Assembly: GCA_006503535.1 (NCBI GenBank)
Contig: QYRS01000012.1
Coordinates: 1,426,001-1,490,000 of the forward strand
From: Arthrinium phaeospermum
Taxonomy: Eukaryota > Ascomycota > Sordariomycetes > Amphisphaeriales > Apiosporaceae
Direction: 5' to 3'
Length of the DNA: 64,000 nt
The first letter of the stretch is position 1; each line of letters begins with the position of its first letter. Positions 45,212 through 54,801 of this stretch are shown here, piece by piece. The translations under genes and the position numbers were made by a program. Under the pieces are notes generated by a model that saw only the letters and a list, made by a program, of their open reading frames with translations, was not told the origin of the DNA and made no database searches.

Positions 45212-46924
45212 CTACATTGCAGGTACGAAGAACGTGTCCTTATCACCGTCCTTGAAGAACTTGAAATCGTCTTTCTTGTATAAGCCAGCCTTGGCTCGCA
45301 AGAACTTGGCCTCCTTAGCCAAGCCGATGTCCTCGAGGACCTCTGCGCCCCCATATACAGGCGGTGGGTGAAGGAACTTCAAGATCTGGCCTCGGAAGGT
45401 CGATGCGTCAGTGTTTCGGGCGAAGTTCACAATACCAATGCACACATCAGCCCAGTGTAGTATACTATCAGGGTCTAGGCTGCCTGCCATGTGCCGGAAC
45501 TCGAACGTATTAGTATTTCCTCCAGTTTTGCCCTGTGGCATGAAACGTCTGAAGCCTATAAAACCACGACGGGCCAGTAAGCATATATCCCTTGCGTCCA
45601 ATATTCCTCAAAAAGATGCACCCAGGTTTCCACTTACCGACAGACCCACGGGGTTGAACAAGATTGATGGCGGTCTTCTTGACCAGCATGGAATAGGCAA
45701 CTTCTGTGACTTGGTCACGTCCCCACATCTGCTTGAGTTGATTGTATTTGTTGCGGTATGCGCCATCCTCCATGGCTTCCATGGTCTCGGGGATATGCTG
45801 TGACATCTGGTCGAGTCCGTCAGGGTCGACCGTGCCCATGATACCGGTGTGATCGACCTCAGTCAACCTTGAGTATTCTGAGATGGGTAGGCAGAATTTA
45901 TTGTTCCGGCGCGAGGGGTGATGAAGGTCGAATAGTTTCAGGTCGGCAAACCAGAGAAATGTAATGACTTTCTTGACACTCAGCAGGGTGAAGCCATCAT
46001 CTCCGCGCCCTACATGGATGTGGACGGAGGTATTCTCGTTGAGGTGGACACGATGCGATCGGAGCACGCGACAGACTTCGGTGACCTTCCGCACGCGGTC
46101 AGGGTCGGTAGAACACAGGACCTCCGAGGTGATCTCTTTCCCATCCCAGTGATAGGCTGGAAACCGCGATCCCGGGAAACCGGGCTTTGTAGAGATCTGA
46201 ACGGAAGAGTCTTGGATCAGGCGCCAGTGGTCGTACTTGAGCACATTGTCGTGAGGTCCCACGTATTCATCTCCTTCCTCCCCGTCCACTGCGAGATTGG
46301 GAATCTTCTGGAGAGATTTCAAGAGGAATTGGCTCAACTCGGTAACCCACTTGTAGTTATCGGGATTAATATCCGAGACACGCAGTACCTCCCGGGGATC
46401 AGATGGGTGGGGGTCTAGAATAACCGAGTCAGTACGTTCTCTGTCAGTTTTGTTCCGTTACAGTCATGTAAAGACAAATTTTACCAGAGAAGTCTGGTTC
46501 TGATGCAGAAACCCTATCACAAGAGGAAGTGAACGAAACCATCAAAGAGATGGATATCAGGAAATACAGCCATCAGGGAAAAATGTTTCTTTGCTTGGGA
46601 TCGTGCTTAGCAGAACCTCTACTAAAAAATTGCCATCCTCAACGAGTACAAAACTCCCAAACATGTTCAAAGAAAGTTTGGATAACGAGCATGAGAGTTG
46701 AGTTGTTGCTCACCGAATGAAAATTCAAACGGGTAAACGTTGAAGTAATGGAAAGCAAGAAGGGCAACATTGACAGGAAATTGAACTGGAAAGGAAACAA
46801 AGGAAGTTTACTCACCCTCTTCGACTCCTTCAATGACCGGTGCGAGAAATTCGATCTCTACACCAAAGGTGAGGACGCCTGAACGGTCCTCGAGGGCCAT
46901 GATGGGGTCATCTAGATGGGCCAT
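45212..46924 (-). CDS. Amidoligase-fold enzyme (intact)
   Basis: Amidoligases are ATP-dependent amide-bond formers related to glutamine synthetase and gamma-glutamyl-cysteine ligase; fungal members have unknown substrates. Exons 46924-46816, 46414-45638 and 45555-45212 give 409 residues. The first intron is unusually long (401 bp) and the second is 82 bp. Motifs occur in order: LTFGVEIEFLAP at the N-terminus (first metal/ATP strand), HWRLIQDSSV and ITSEVLCS in the middle, VHIHVGRGDDGF with the His-x-His catalytic/metal pair, TFLWFADLKLFDLHHPSR, and the C-terminal NTFEFRHMAGSLDPDSILHW. The ATG at 46924 directly precedes the domain. No break is seen. It is the canonical partner for comparison with the degenerate copy at 25872-28031. 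A micro-exon inside intron 1 was considered but does not keep phase. Confidence 0.85.
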
Positions 46925-48327
46925 GCTGTCAAATCTTGCGGGAAGCTCGATTTGCTTTGATGATAGATGTGACGTAAGTCCTTGTTCATCTGCTTGGTTG
47001 AACTGAGGAAAGAACCCCGGTGGTTGTGGTCGTGGTTGCCTGCTTATACGCAAGTAATAACTTAGGTAGGTGCCCGGGGTAGCTGTGAAAGCGTCAAGAC
47101 AGGCTGACAGGCAAGTCAGGCACTGGCCGAAAGGCCCAAGGTTCTTCCAAATCTGCCCAACTTCACCTCTGATATGTTGCAGTTGTCGAAAGAATAGCCC
47201 TCCTCTCCCCAAGGCTGGCTTCACTGATGAGCAAAGTTACCAAGGTTTTAATGTAATCACCCGTCCGCTAATGAGGTCTCGCACCTAATTCTGGACTGCA
47301 AATTTAGCAGATTGCAGCTCGTAGTATTTCAGTATTTCAGTAATAGTATATGTTTGGAATGCCGGAGGTTTGGCCCAACTGATTGATCTTTTGCGAGCTT
47401 TGGAGCTTGGCAAATCCAGTGACAAACGCTATGAAAGCATCATGATACATCGTGACAACATTAACTCATCACTTTGGTTGCAATATCTGTTTATCTATGT
47501 CACAAAGAATTATAGAACTTGGGCAATTTCTTGTCATTGGCTCAGCAGCCGGGACATGGCTAGATGTTAACTTCCTACGACATCCTATAAACGTCTCAGT
47601 GTGACTGTGATATTAGGCGGGATGGAAGAGGAAACGACACCAAACACACGATCCGATATAAGTACTGCGTGCCTACATGTTCCAGCCAGCATGAATACCA
47701 TCGTCATAACTATTACATTGCGGTTGAATGAGGCGAGCACCCTGGTCATAATCCATCCCTTTGAGGGCACCGATCATTACCATATTGGGCACTCGTTCAA
47801 GAACCAAGCTGGTACTTGGAGCTTTCTGCTGACCTCCTCTTCGCCGCCGGCATGCAAGCATTTTGAACTACCGGCTGCACTGCTACATTCCCTCCCTAGC
47901 CATGCTTACCATACCACTGGGTATGGGCCAATCACGTGGCGTGACTCATTGGTCACAAAATGGAAGTGTCGGTGAAATGTACATGTTAAATCCATGCTTA
48001 TTTGCGGTCGTCGTATTATATCCACTCGCTCTGCTCACACCTAAACTCTTCTTCTTAGCCATCTTTACCAGCTCGGAGCAATTGTCTTGGTGGACTGCGA
48101 TTTCCCCGCTGCCTTCAATTCCATCCGCCGTCTCCGCCTCTCTGGTAGCTTGGCCGTCCTCTTGGCAAACAAACAAATGGCCCAGCCACTGGGAAATTCG
48201 GCCCCCGCTTAGGGTCATACTGCAGCATCCCAGTTCTTGGTATCGGCGCCGTGCTGCTGTGCCCCCTCCAACCGATTCTTCCGCAACATCAATCATATTT
48301 CAAGATCTGTGACAGATCTTTCCGGCC
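46925..48327. promoter_or_regulatory. Divergent intergenic region, amidoligase and Clr5 gene
   Basis: About 1.4 kb between two outward-facing genes. No additional gene can be supported; short frames near 47.6-48.3 kb have no family resemblance. The region contains both promoters. Confidence 0.45.
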
Positions 48328-49920
48328 ATGGCGGGCCGTGGACCGCGTGGTAGATGGGCTTCCCAGGCAGATTGGGACCGGCATCGACCCATAATTACTC
48401 AGCTATACATTGAAGAAGGCAAACCACTCAAGGAAGTTATCGACATACTTGAGAACGATTACGATTTCAAGGCTACCGCGAAGATGTACAAGGTGAGCTG
48501 CAGCAGTCTGTCGAGTAGAGTTGAGACTGACTTTCTGTAGTGAGTCCTCCCATATGATATCGGGATGAAGCCTTTGATGCAGTGCATCGTGAAGTACTGC
48601 CTGCCTTCTATTCCTTTCTCTGACCAAACCGTTTGCAGAGACCGTTTCAAGCAATGGTCCTTATACAAATACAACTCGCTGGGTCCATCCGAGTCGGCAC
48701 ACAGCCGATCACTGGTTCAGAGACGAGGCCGATCTGCACAGATCGAAGGAACAAGACAACCACCGCAACTAAAGACAGGCCAATACTCGATGTTCGGACC
48801 TCCGCCGACTGGGTATCCAGGTGATGATGTTCTTATCAAATTAGAATCAACGTCTGATTTCTCAGTCTTCTCCAAGCACCCAGGCCAAACATTTGGCAAC
48901 GTTGCGGCGTACCCACGCCCGAGGTTGCACTCCTCACCAGATGCTACCACGCTCACCGAGGTATTTTTGCGGCTTTCGAACCAATTTATGGCCAGGAACG
49001 CAGAGCTGCAAGCCGGCTACACATGGGAGCGAACCATTCCCTGGTGGGGTGAGCTGGAAAGTGCTGCCCGGCTGCTGGACTCGCAGCACTTTCAAGAGGG
49101 CTTGAGGATGCTGGGAACATGCTTCGATAAGTTGATTCCCATGCTACAAGAGCCAGAGCCTACTCTCATACCTGCTATCTATATGTGTTTCCTCCGGTTG
49201 CCGCCCGATCTCAAGCGGCCGTTCATATCCTATGTGGCAAAGCTGGCAGCCATCAAGCTTCCAAAAGGGCATCCTCTTACACTCATGTGGAACAAATTTC
49301 GAGAGTCAGAAACGGGAGATCTGGAGAGAAATGCGTATTACGCCATTACAACACACTTCGACCTTGTGGACAACTCCGCATATAGATCAAAGACGGACGG
49401 GAAGTTGATCGCAGGACGAACATTCGACATGTTCGACTTCATAAAAGACAAAGACCATAATCTGTATTCGAATACGGACGAGATAATAGCCAGATCTTGC
49501 CGTGCCCTGCAGGATTTGGAGAAGCAAGGACGAATGGATGCAGTCGTCACTTTGAGAACGGGTCTTGGCTATCTACACTGGCGACACAAGCGATACAAGG
49601 AAGCGAGAGCCTTCGCGAACGAGACTCTGCAGTGGCGGCAGACGCTCCCGCCTAAAGACCGGGTAGTATGGGCAACGTACCACCCGCTGCGCATACTCTA
49701 CCTGATCGAGTGGGACGTGGGGACGTGGGATAACTATAAGAAGTTCAGCCATGAGTATATCCAACTGTGTTACAACGGGGAAGGCCCAGAACACCACCGC
49801 ACAATAACGGCTTTGCTTGAATGCCAACGAGCTTATAGAGAGCGGGGTCTTGACAAGGAGGCAGATGAGTTGCCAGGGATCTTTCAAGCGAATTGGAGTA
49901 ACAGCCAGGTTGATGAATGA
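48328..49920 (+). CDS. Clr5-domain protein
   Basis: The Clr5 domain is a fungal N-terminal helix-turn-helix-like module, first named from a fission-yeast silencing factor. Exon 1 (48328-48492) encodes ADWDRHRPIITQLYIEEGKP followed by LKEVIDILENDYDFKATAKM, and the domain is completed by RFKQWSLYKYN from exon 2, which ends at 49920. The rest is about 400 residues, mostly helical, with tryptophan/tyrosine-rich segments (GLGYLHWRHKRYKEARAFA, ETLQWRQTLPP, CQRAYRERGLDKEADELP) resembling TPR-like pairs that often follow Clr5. The intron (donor GTGAGC at 48493, acceptor GCAG near 48638) leaves the reading frame one base out. The natural join is YK-D-RFKQW, requiring exon 2 to begin at 48640, so either the splice is unusual or one base is missing at the junction. 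The total would be about 481 residues. Confidence 0.8.
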
Positions 49921-50404
49921 GGTCTGCTATGCGGCCAGTTCTTTCGCCACCCCGGCAGTTGAGATCCTCGATCTGAAGAGCCAACACTTGGCCGAGTGCC
50001 TCACGGTTTCGACTCTATGGGGATGGCCAGCCGAAGACCGCCATGATGGTGTCTAGGAATACAGCCCGAGCATGCCCGATTAATACCACGCGGCTAAACG
50101 CCTTACCACCCCGGGACTACTATAAGTCGCGAAAGAAATGCCGGAACCCCCGCATGCCGCCTAATATGCTAAAGTCGCGATACTCCGGGATGCGACTCTA
50201 TTAAAGAGATTCGCGCCGCGGTTATGCAAGCGCCGCCTATTGAATCTAACGACGGGATACTACGCTGTCGATGTCTACGGGGACTTCTCTCGAAGCATAT
50301 AATGCCTTCAAGGTCTCCGTTCAATAGGTGTTGTAGCTTGAATAAGTCTTCAGTCATCACACAGAAAGACGTCGAATCGCTTTAACTTTGCTAAGAGTGA
50401 CGAA
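49921..50404. other. Intergenic between Clr5 gene and secreted-protein gene
   Basis: About 480 bases: 3' flank of the Clr5 gene, then the promoter of the secreted protein gene. Nothing else recognised. Confidence 0.5.
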
Positions 50405-51328
50405 ATGGCACGCTTTACGCTCGTGGCCGCTTTGGCCCTCATCAAGACCTCGGCCGCCGCCTGCGACCGCGCCTTCCTAGAGAAAGCCGCTGAGCGTTAC
50501 GTCAACGCGCAGATCAAAGGTCGCAGCGAGGACATCTCGTCCTTCATGGTGGACTCGGCGAGCTACTCGGAGAACGACCTGAGCGTGGGCGTGAGCAAGG
50601 GCACCCTCACGCAGGCCATCGCCGTGGACACGCACCGCAGCATCTACGACACGGAGCAGTGCGCCACGTGGACGGAGTTGATCGCGGAGCACAACGCGGG
50701 CCACCCCTACGTCATCGGCACGCGCATCGTCTACAACGGCGAGCGCGAGAAGATCACGGCCGTCGAGTCCATCGTGACGGACGAGGGCGACTGGCTCTTC
50801 AACGCGACCGGCTACGCCTACTGGAACGCGCTCGAGACGTGGGACCCGATCCCCGAGGCCAAGCGCGACACGCGCGCCGTCGTCAAGGCCGCGGGCGATG
50901 CCTACTTTGACCGCTTCGACCGGGTCAACGTCACGGTGCCCTTCGGCAACCCCTGCTCCCGGCTCGAGGGCGGCGACTCCACCGCCCGCCTCATGAACAT
51001 GACCGGCGGCGGCGACTCGTGCACGGCGGCCGGCATGCCCCAGGGCATCGTCGTCACCAACCGCCGCTACGTCGTCGACGAGGTCATGGGCGTCGTCAGC
51101 CTTTTCGTCGGGTTCCCCGGGCTCGACCGCTCGGTCGGCCAGCAGCCCGCCCCGGACAGCCACACCTTCCGCGTCGAGTCGGGTAAGATCCGCTACGTCC
51201 ACACCGTCTCCGCCTGCGTCAACAAGGGATGCGGACTCACCCCGGACACGCCGCCGTTGGTGCAGCCGCCGTCGCGGCGCCGCAGCATTCGCGGGCTGCG
51301 GCCTTCGAGGATGAGCTTGAAGTATTAG
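50405..51328 (+). CDS. Secreted fungal protein, SnoaL/DUF8021-like
   Basis: A single exon of 307 residues with a signal peptide (about 1-19, MARFTLVAALALIKTSAAA). The body starts with a helix AAERYVNAQIKGRSEDI and is followed by alternating strands, as in NTF2/SnoaL-like folds. Cysteines occur at about positions 20, 88, 181, 199, 270 and 275, consistent with disulfides. The segment VGFPGLDRSVGQQPAPDSH, then FRVESGKIRYVHTVSACV, is characteristic of a family of fungal secreted proteins that I believe is catalogued as DUF8021. Some related folds act as hydrolases or isomerases in secondary metabolism, but no catalytic set is evident. The tail after about residue 278 is Pro/Arg-rich and may be disordered. 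Codon use is strongly G/C-ending, as in the P450. The function is unknown. Confidence 0.75.
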   Translation: MARFTLVAALALIKTSAAACDRAFLEKAAERYVNAQIKGRSEDISSFMVDSASYSENDLSVGVSKGTLTQAIAVDTHRSIYDTEQCATWTELIAEHNAGHPYVIGTRIVYNGEREKITAVESIVTDEGDWLFNATGYAYWNALETWDPIPEAKRDTRAVVKAAGDAYFDRFDRVNVTVPFGNPCSRLEGGDSTARLMNMTGGGDSCTAAGMPQGIVVTNRRYVVDEVMGVVSLFVGFPGLDRSVGQQPAPDSHTFRVESGKIRYVHTVSACVNKGCGLTPDTPPLVQPPSRRRSIRGLRPSRMSLKY

Positions 51329-51781
51329 TGGGGATGGATATTTGAGACGGAGGCAGTCAGGTCTGATGCTTGGGAGTAACTACATGGGAATTTGTAACAA
51401 GTGGGTGTGGCTCAGATGAGCGGGATCCAAAAGTGTCAATATGTAGGACTGTTTGCCGTACATGTATATACGTCAACTGAAAAAGGAGGGTGTGTTGTGT
51501 GGTTTAATGGAGGGCAAGTGAATAGGTATATGGAAGACATATCAGCGTTCCTTCAAGACAGCGATGCGCCAAAAGCCTGGTATGTAGCATGTGCTAATGT
51601 CAACAACTCTCTTGCGCTCAACCCCATTTTGATTCGTGTTGTTTATGAGATTGCCTTTTCCAAGCATATTTAGACCGCAATCCAGCCAATGTCATAGTAT
51701 GTAAACGGGGGTTGGGTCGGGTGTTACAGCTTTTGGTCAATTGGTTGCGTGAAGCCAAAAAAGAGGCGACAAAAGAAAATC
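51329..51781. other. Intergenic downstream of secreted-protein gene
   Basis: A+T-richer non-coding DNA leading to the tRNA-like sequence. A 90-codon frame (51401-51673) has no recognisable family and no codon-use support. Confidence 0.5.
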
Positions 51782-51856
51782 TGACCGCAGAAGGAATCGA
51801 ACCCTCTTGCCTTTAAGTATAATATGATAAGGATACTACCGCTAGGCTACACCAGC
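51782..51856 (-). tRNA. tRNA-like sequence, probably degenerate
   Basis: On the minus strand an A-box-like TAGCCTAGCGG and a perfect B-box GGTTCGATTCC lie at the right spacing within 75 bases, and the T-stem pairs (GAGGG with CCTTC). The acceptor strands (GCTGGTG and TGCGGTC) pair poorly and the anticodon arm does not form a normal five-pair stem, so the anticodon cannot be assigned. It may be a tRNA pseudogene or a tRNA-derived element; a working tRNA is less likely. Confidence 0.4.
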
Positions 51857-52891
51857 CCGGTCAAGGGATATCAGAATCATTGCGGTCTATAAGCCCTACG
51901 GTTAGACAGTGCTGCGTGGACTTGCCGTTGGGTCCCTCCAGAGAGTCCTGGTTGAGGGTGAACTCAAACCAAAGGGACTCTGCAAGACCCGAGAAATGCC
52001 CGCGCACCATCTGTGGTCAGTACTTGGATCATTAAGCTCTGCTGTGTTACAAGACACAGTGCCGGTTGGCTTATAGTAGACCCCTGAAGCACCCCCCGGC
52101 AGCTCTTGGTCGGTAAACACAAGAAAGCGCGAAGGGGAAGAAGAAGGTATGCATATCACCATGATTAACTTGCTTGTATTATGACACTCTGGCGAACACA
52201 GATACATATAGGTGTAATATCACATTATTTGACGTTTCGAAATGTTCGAGATCGGGTTTCAAGGGTACAATAGCAAAGACGCAGCTTGGCACCGTACCTG
52301 GGCCAGTCACTCGTTATAGCGCTTCGCTATGGCAAGTTCAGCTTCGTAGTCAAGCACTTATGCCAGGTTTGGAAAACACAGGCGGTACTGGCTTCTTACC
52401 CTGACTTGGTATGATACGTCTCAACAGCAAATGCGTGCCCACTCCATCGAGTTTGTCGAATATGCCTGTTGTTTTGCTGTTGCACAATCGGCCAAGGGGT
52501 GTTGCTAATGCGAGTATTCGACCATCCTTCTCATGAAAGTATATTACGGAAATGACTTATTCTTGGTCGCTGTATTGGATTATGGTCAGTTCATTGGGAA
52601 AACTTGTTGATTCATCATTGGTCCAACTCCTCTGTTGAGATTACAGTATCTGCTCGATTTCATGTGAGATGTATGCATGCTCTGCCATCAAGGCAACGAA
52701 ACGGAAGTACTAGTGCACGCAAGTATTGGCACGTTTGTATTGTGGATTTCTTTATTTCTTCTTCTTTTCGATGAATCTCTATCATTGCTACCCACACGCT
52801 AATCATATCTCATGTGGCTTCGATCTTGATCACTCGAATGAATTGATATCGTTAGTACTGCCGATTGACAAATGACTGGCAGTCCCTAGAG
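51857..52891. other. Intergenic upstream of tRNA-like element, 3' flank of PTPA gene
   Basis: About 1 kb with no supportable gene. Only short frames are present. The right end contains the A+T-rich 3' flank of the minus-strand PTPA gene. Confidence 0.5.
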
Positions 52892-54304
52892 CTACTTTGC
52901 CCATGGCGCTCGTGTTGTTGGTAAACCTGTCGATCCTGGTTGAGTTTCAGGCGGCCCAGGCCTGCTTGTGGGCCGTCCGTTGGGAGGGATTCTGGAATAT
53001 GGGACTCCGGGTCCGGGAGGTGGCATTGACGTGGCCTGCGCCCATGGTGCAGCCATACCAACCGCGCCGCCTGGGGCTGGCATGTTCCCGGAGATGGGTA
53101 CGCTAGGCTGATTGGCCATATGGACAGACTGCTGGGGCTCCAATGCGTCCGGGTCTTGATCCCATGAGAACAGAGATCCGAATGTGAAATGCTGGACGAC
53201 CGGGAACTTCGATAGTACCTCCGCGTTGAACATCTTGATCATCCCCTATAGGAAGTTAGTTGGTGACCACCAATCAGCTATGATAGGTATTACCTTGTTG
53301 ATCTTTCCCCATCCGTCTCTGACTCCAGATATGTCAAATAGCATGGGACTGTGTTCCCAGAACGGACCCGTCTTGACATCATTGATAAAACCAACGGCAG
53401 AGAAGTACATGTTCCTCTTTCGTTCCTGGTCGACTATCTCCGCTTTCACGATCTGACCGGGCTTCGGGGCACGTAAAACAGAGCCTTCCAGAGGCATTGG
53501 CTCCTCATCGGTGATGGGACGGGTGAGCTGGGCTGAACCATAGATATAGGGCTGGAATGAGTGGTCATCGAGCCCCCAGACACCATGCGATCCAGCGGGC
53601 TCCAAAGTGTATGTTAGGATGAGGCGCCGGACCACTCTCAGGTAAGGTTCAAAGATGCCTAGCACGATGCTCCGTTCAATATCGCCGTCTGCCTTTCCGT
53701 CGCCGAAAGCCCCAAGCTTCCATAGGCATCCAATGAAAGCCAGGAAACTCAGCTCATGCCCGGTACCGTAGTCGAGTCTTTGAGCGCTACCGAAGGACCC
53801 AAGCAGGTACGACGCAAGTTCGTCCTCCGCAGATGTGGGAGATTCGGGTGTAGAACCAAACTTGAGTACAGACTCGGGAATATGCTCTCGAAGCAGGGCA
53901 GGGATCCTCTCCTCCACCATCTGGTGCCATTTCCTACAGCTGACGTTACCAAAACGTCGTGGACCTGGATCCGGAGGAGCTTCATCGATGATCGAGTCCA
54001 GTTTGGCCAGCAAACCCTGGATCTTTCGTACCGATTCCACGGGTTGCGTCTCGTACTGTGAACCAATCTGGAAGGTTTCGGTCTTCTCCTTGCCACTCTC
54101 GTCCTTGACTTTCCGTGGGCACATGGCTCGGTTCAGCTGCATCACAAAGATGCCGATGTCGCGATATGCCTTCGTCTTGAGGAAGACGTTGACATCTGGA
54201 CCCTCATTTATGCGCTTAGCAGGCTTGATGAAGGTGTGTGACGTAGAGGGGTCGAGTATTTCCAGAGTCGGGAACCTCCCAGGTGTTGCTTGGCTTGTCG
54301 CCAT
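52892..54304 (-). CDS. PP2A phosphatase activator PTPA (Rrd1/Rrd2-type)
   Basis: This is a peptidyl-prolyl isomerase/chaperone that activates the catalytic subunit of protein phosphatase 2A and related phosphatases. Exons 54304-53294 and 53245-52892 (intron only 48 bp, donor GTAATA) give 454 residues. I use the ATG at 54304 ([17 protein letters not shown]); a Met 15 residues upstream is also in frame. Family hallmarks are visible: GRKW-like [30 protein letters not shown] (the most conserved block), [28 protein letters not shown], and [19 protein letters not shown] near the end of the domain. After that comes a Pro/Gly-rich tail of about 90 residues ([20 protein letters not shown]), typical of the longer fungal form. 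Intact. Which of the two paralogues it is cannot be settled from sequence alone, although the long tail suggests the Rrd1 type. Confidence 0.93.
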
Positions 54305-54801
54305 CGCGGCCGTTGCGATTTGGATGTCTCTACTAGACCTGAAATTCAAGAATAAAATAAAAAGACGTTATTCCCTGGCACGATGCTGTTGTCTTTAAGA
54401 TTGTCCTGATGTCTGATGAGGGCCCGATCCCGAAACTGATCTGGTACAGATCAGAACAGTGCTGTTTGTTAGCTACCCCACGCCCAGCAAGCAGCTTGAG
54501 TGGACACAGCTGCCTGCCCCACCACCTACGATTAAGTGCAGTCCTTCCTGTTACCTTTAGCTGCACGGACCCTTGCTACATTATTTACATGTACATACTT
54601 CGACGCTCGCATTTGATGCAGTTCGGCGATCCAGGGTTCTGGTCACGGCAATGTGAATTTATTTCACTGCGCGCGCGTCCTGTTGCAGTCGCCGATCTTT
54701 ACGACTTGTTCAACTCTCAAAAGTTATCGGCGATTGTGCAGCACCTGGAAACTATCGGCGAATTGTAACAAGTTACACACACCAGTTGCCCAGTCAATGA
54801 A
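54305..54801. promoter_or_regulatory. Divergent region between PTPA and acidic coiled-coil genes
   Basis: About 500 bases between two outward-facing start codons. It contains both promoters; no motif was assigned. Confidence 0.45.

Noticed and set aside
46416..46815. Micro-exon inside amidoligase intron 1 (around 46490-46520)
   Set aside because: A 29-base segment has an AG before it and a GT after it, but inserting it breaks the phase. Direct joining of exons 1 and 2 keeps the frame.
50477..51202. 241-codon minus-strand frame opposite the secreted-protein gene
   Set aside because: Shadow of G/C-ending codons. The plus-strand frame has a signal peptide and a conserved C-terminal segment.
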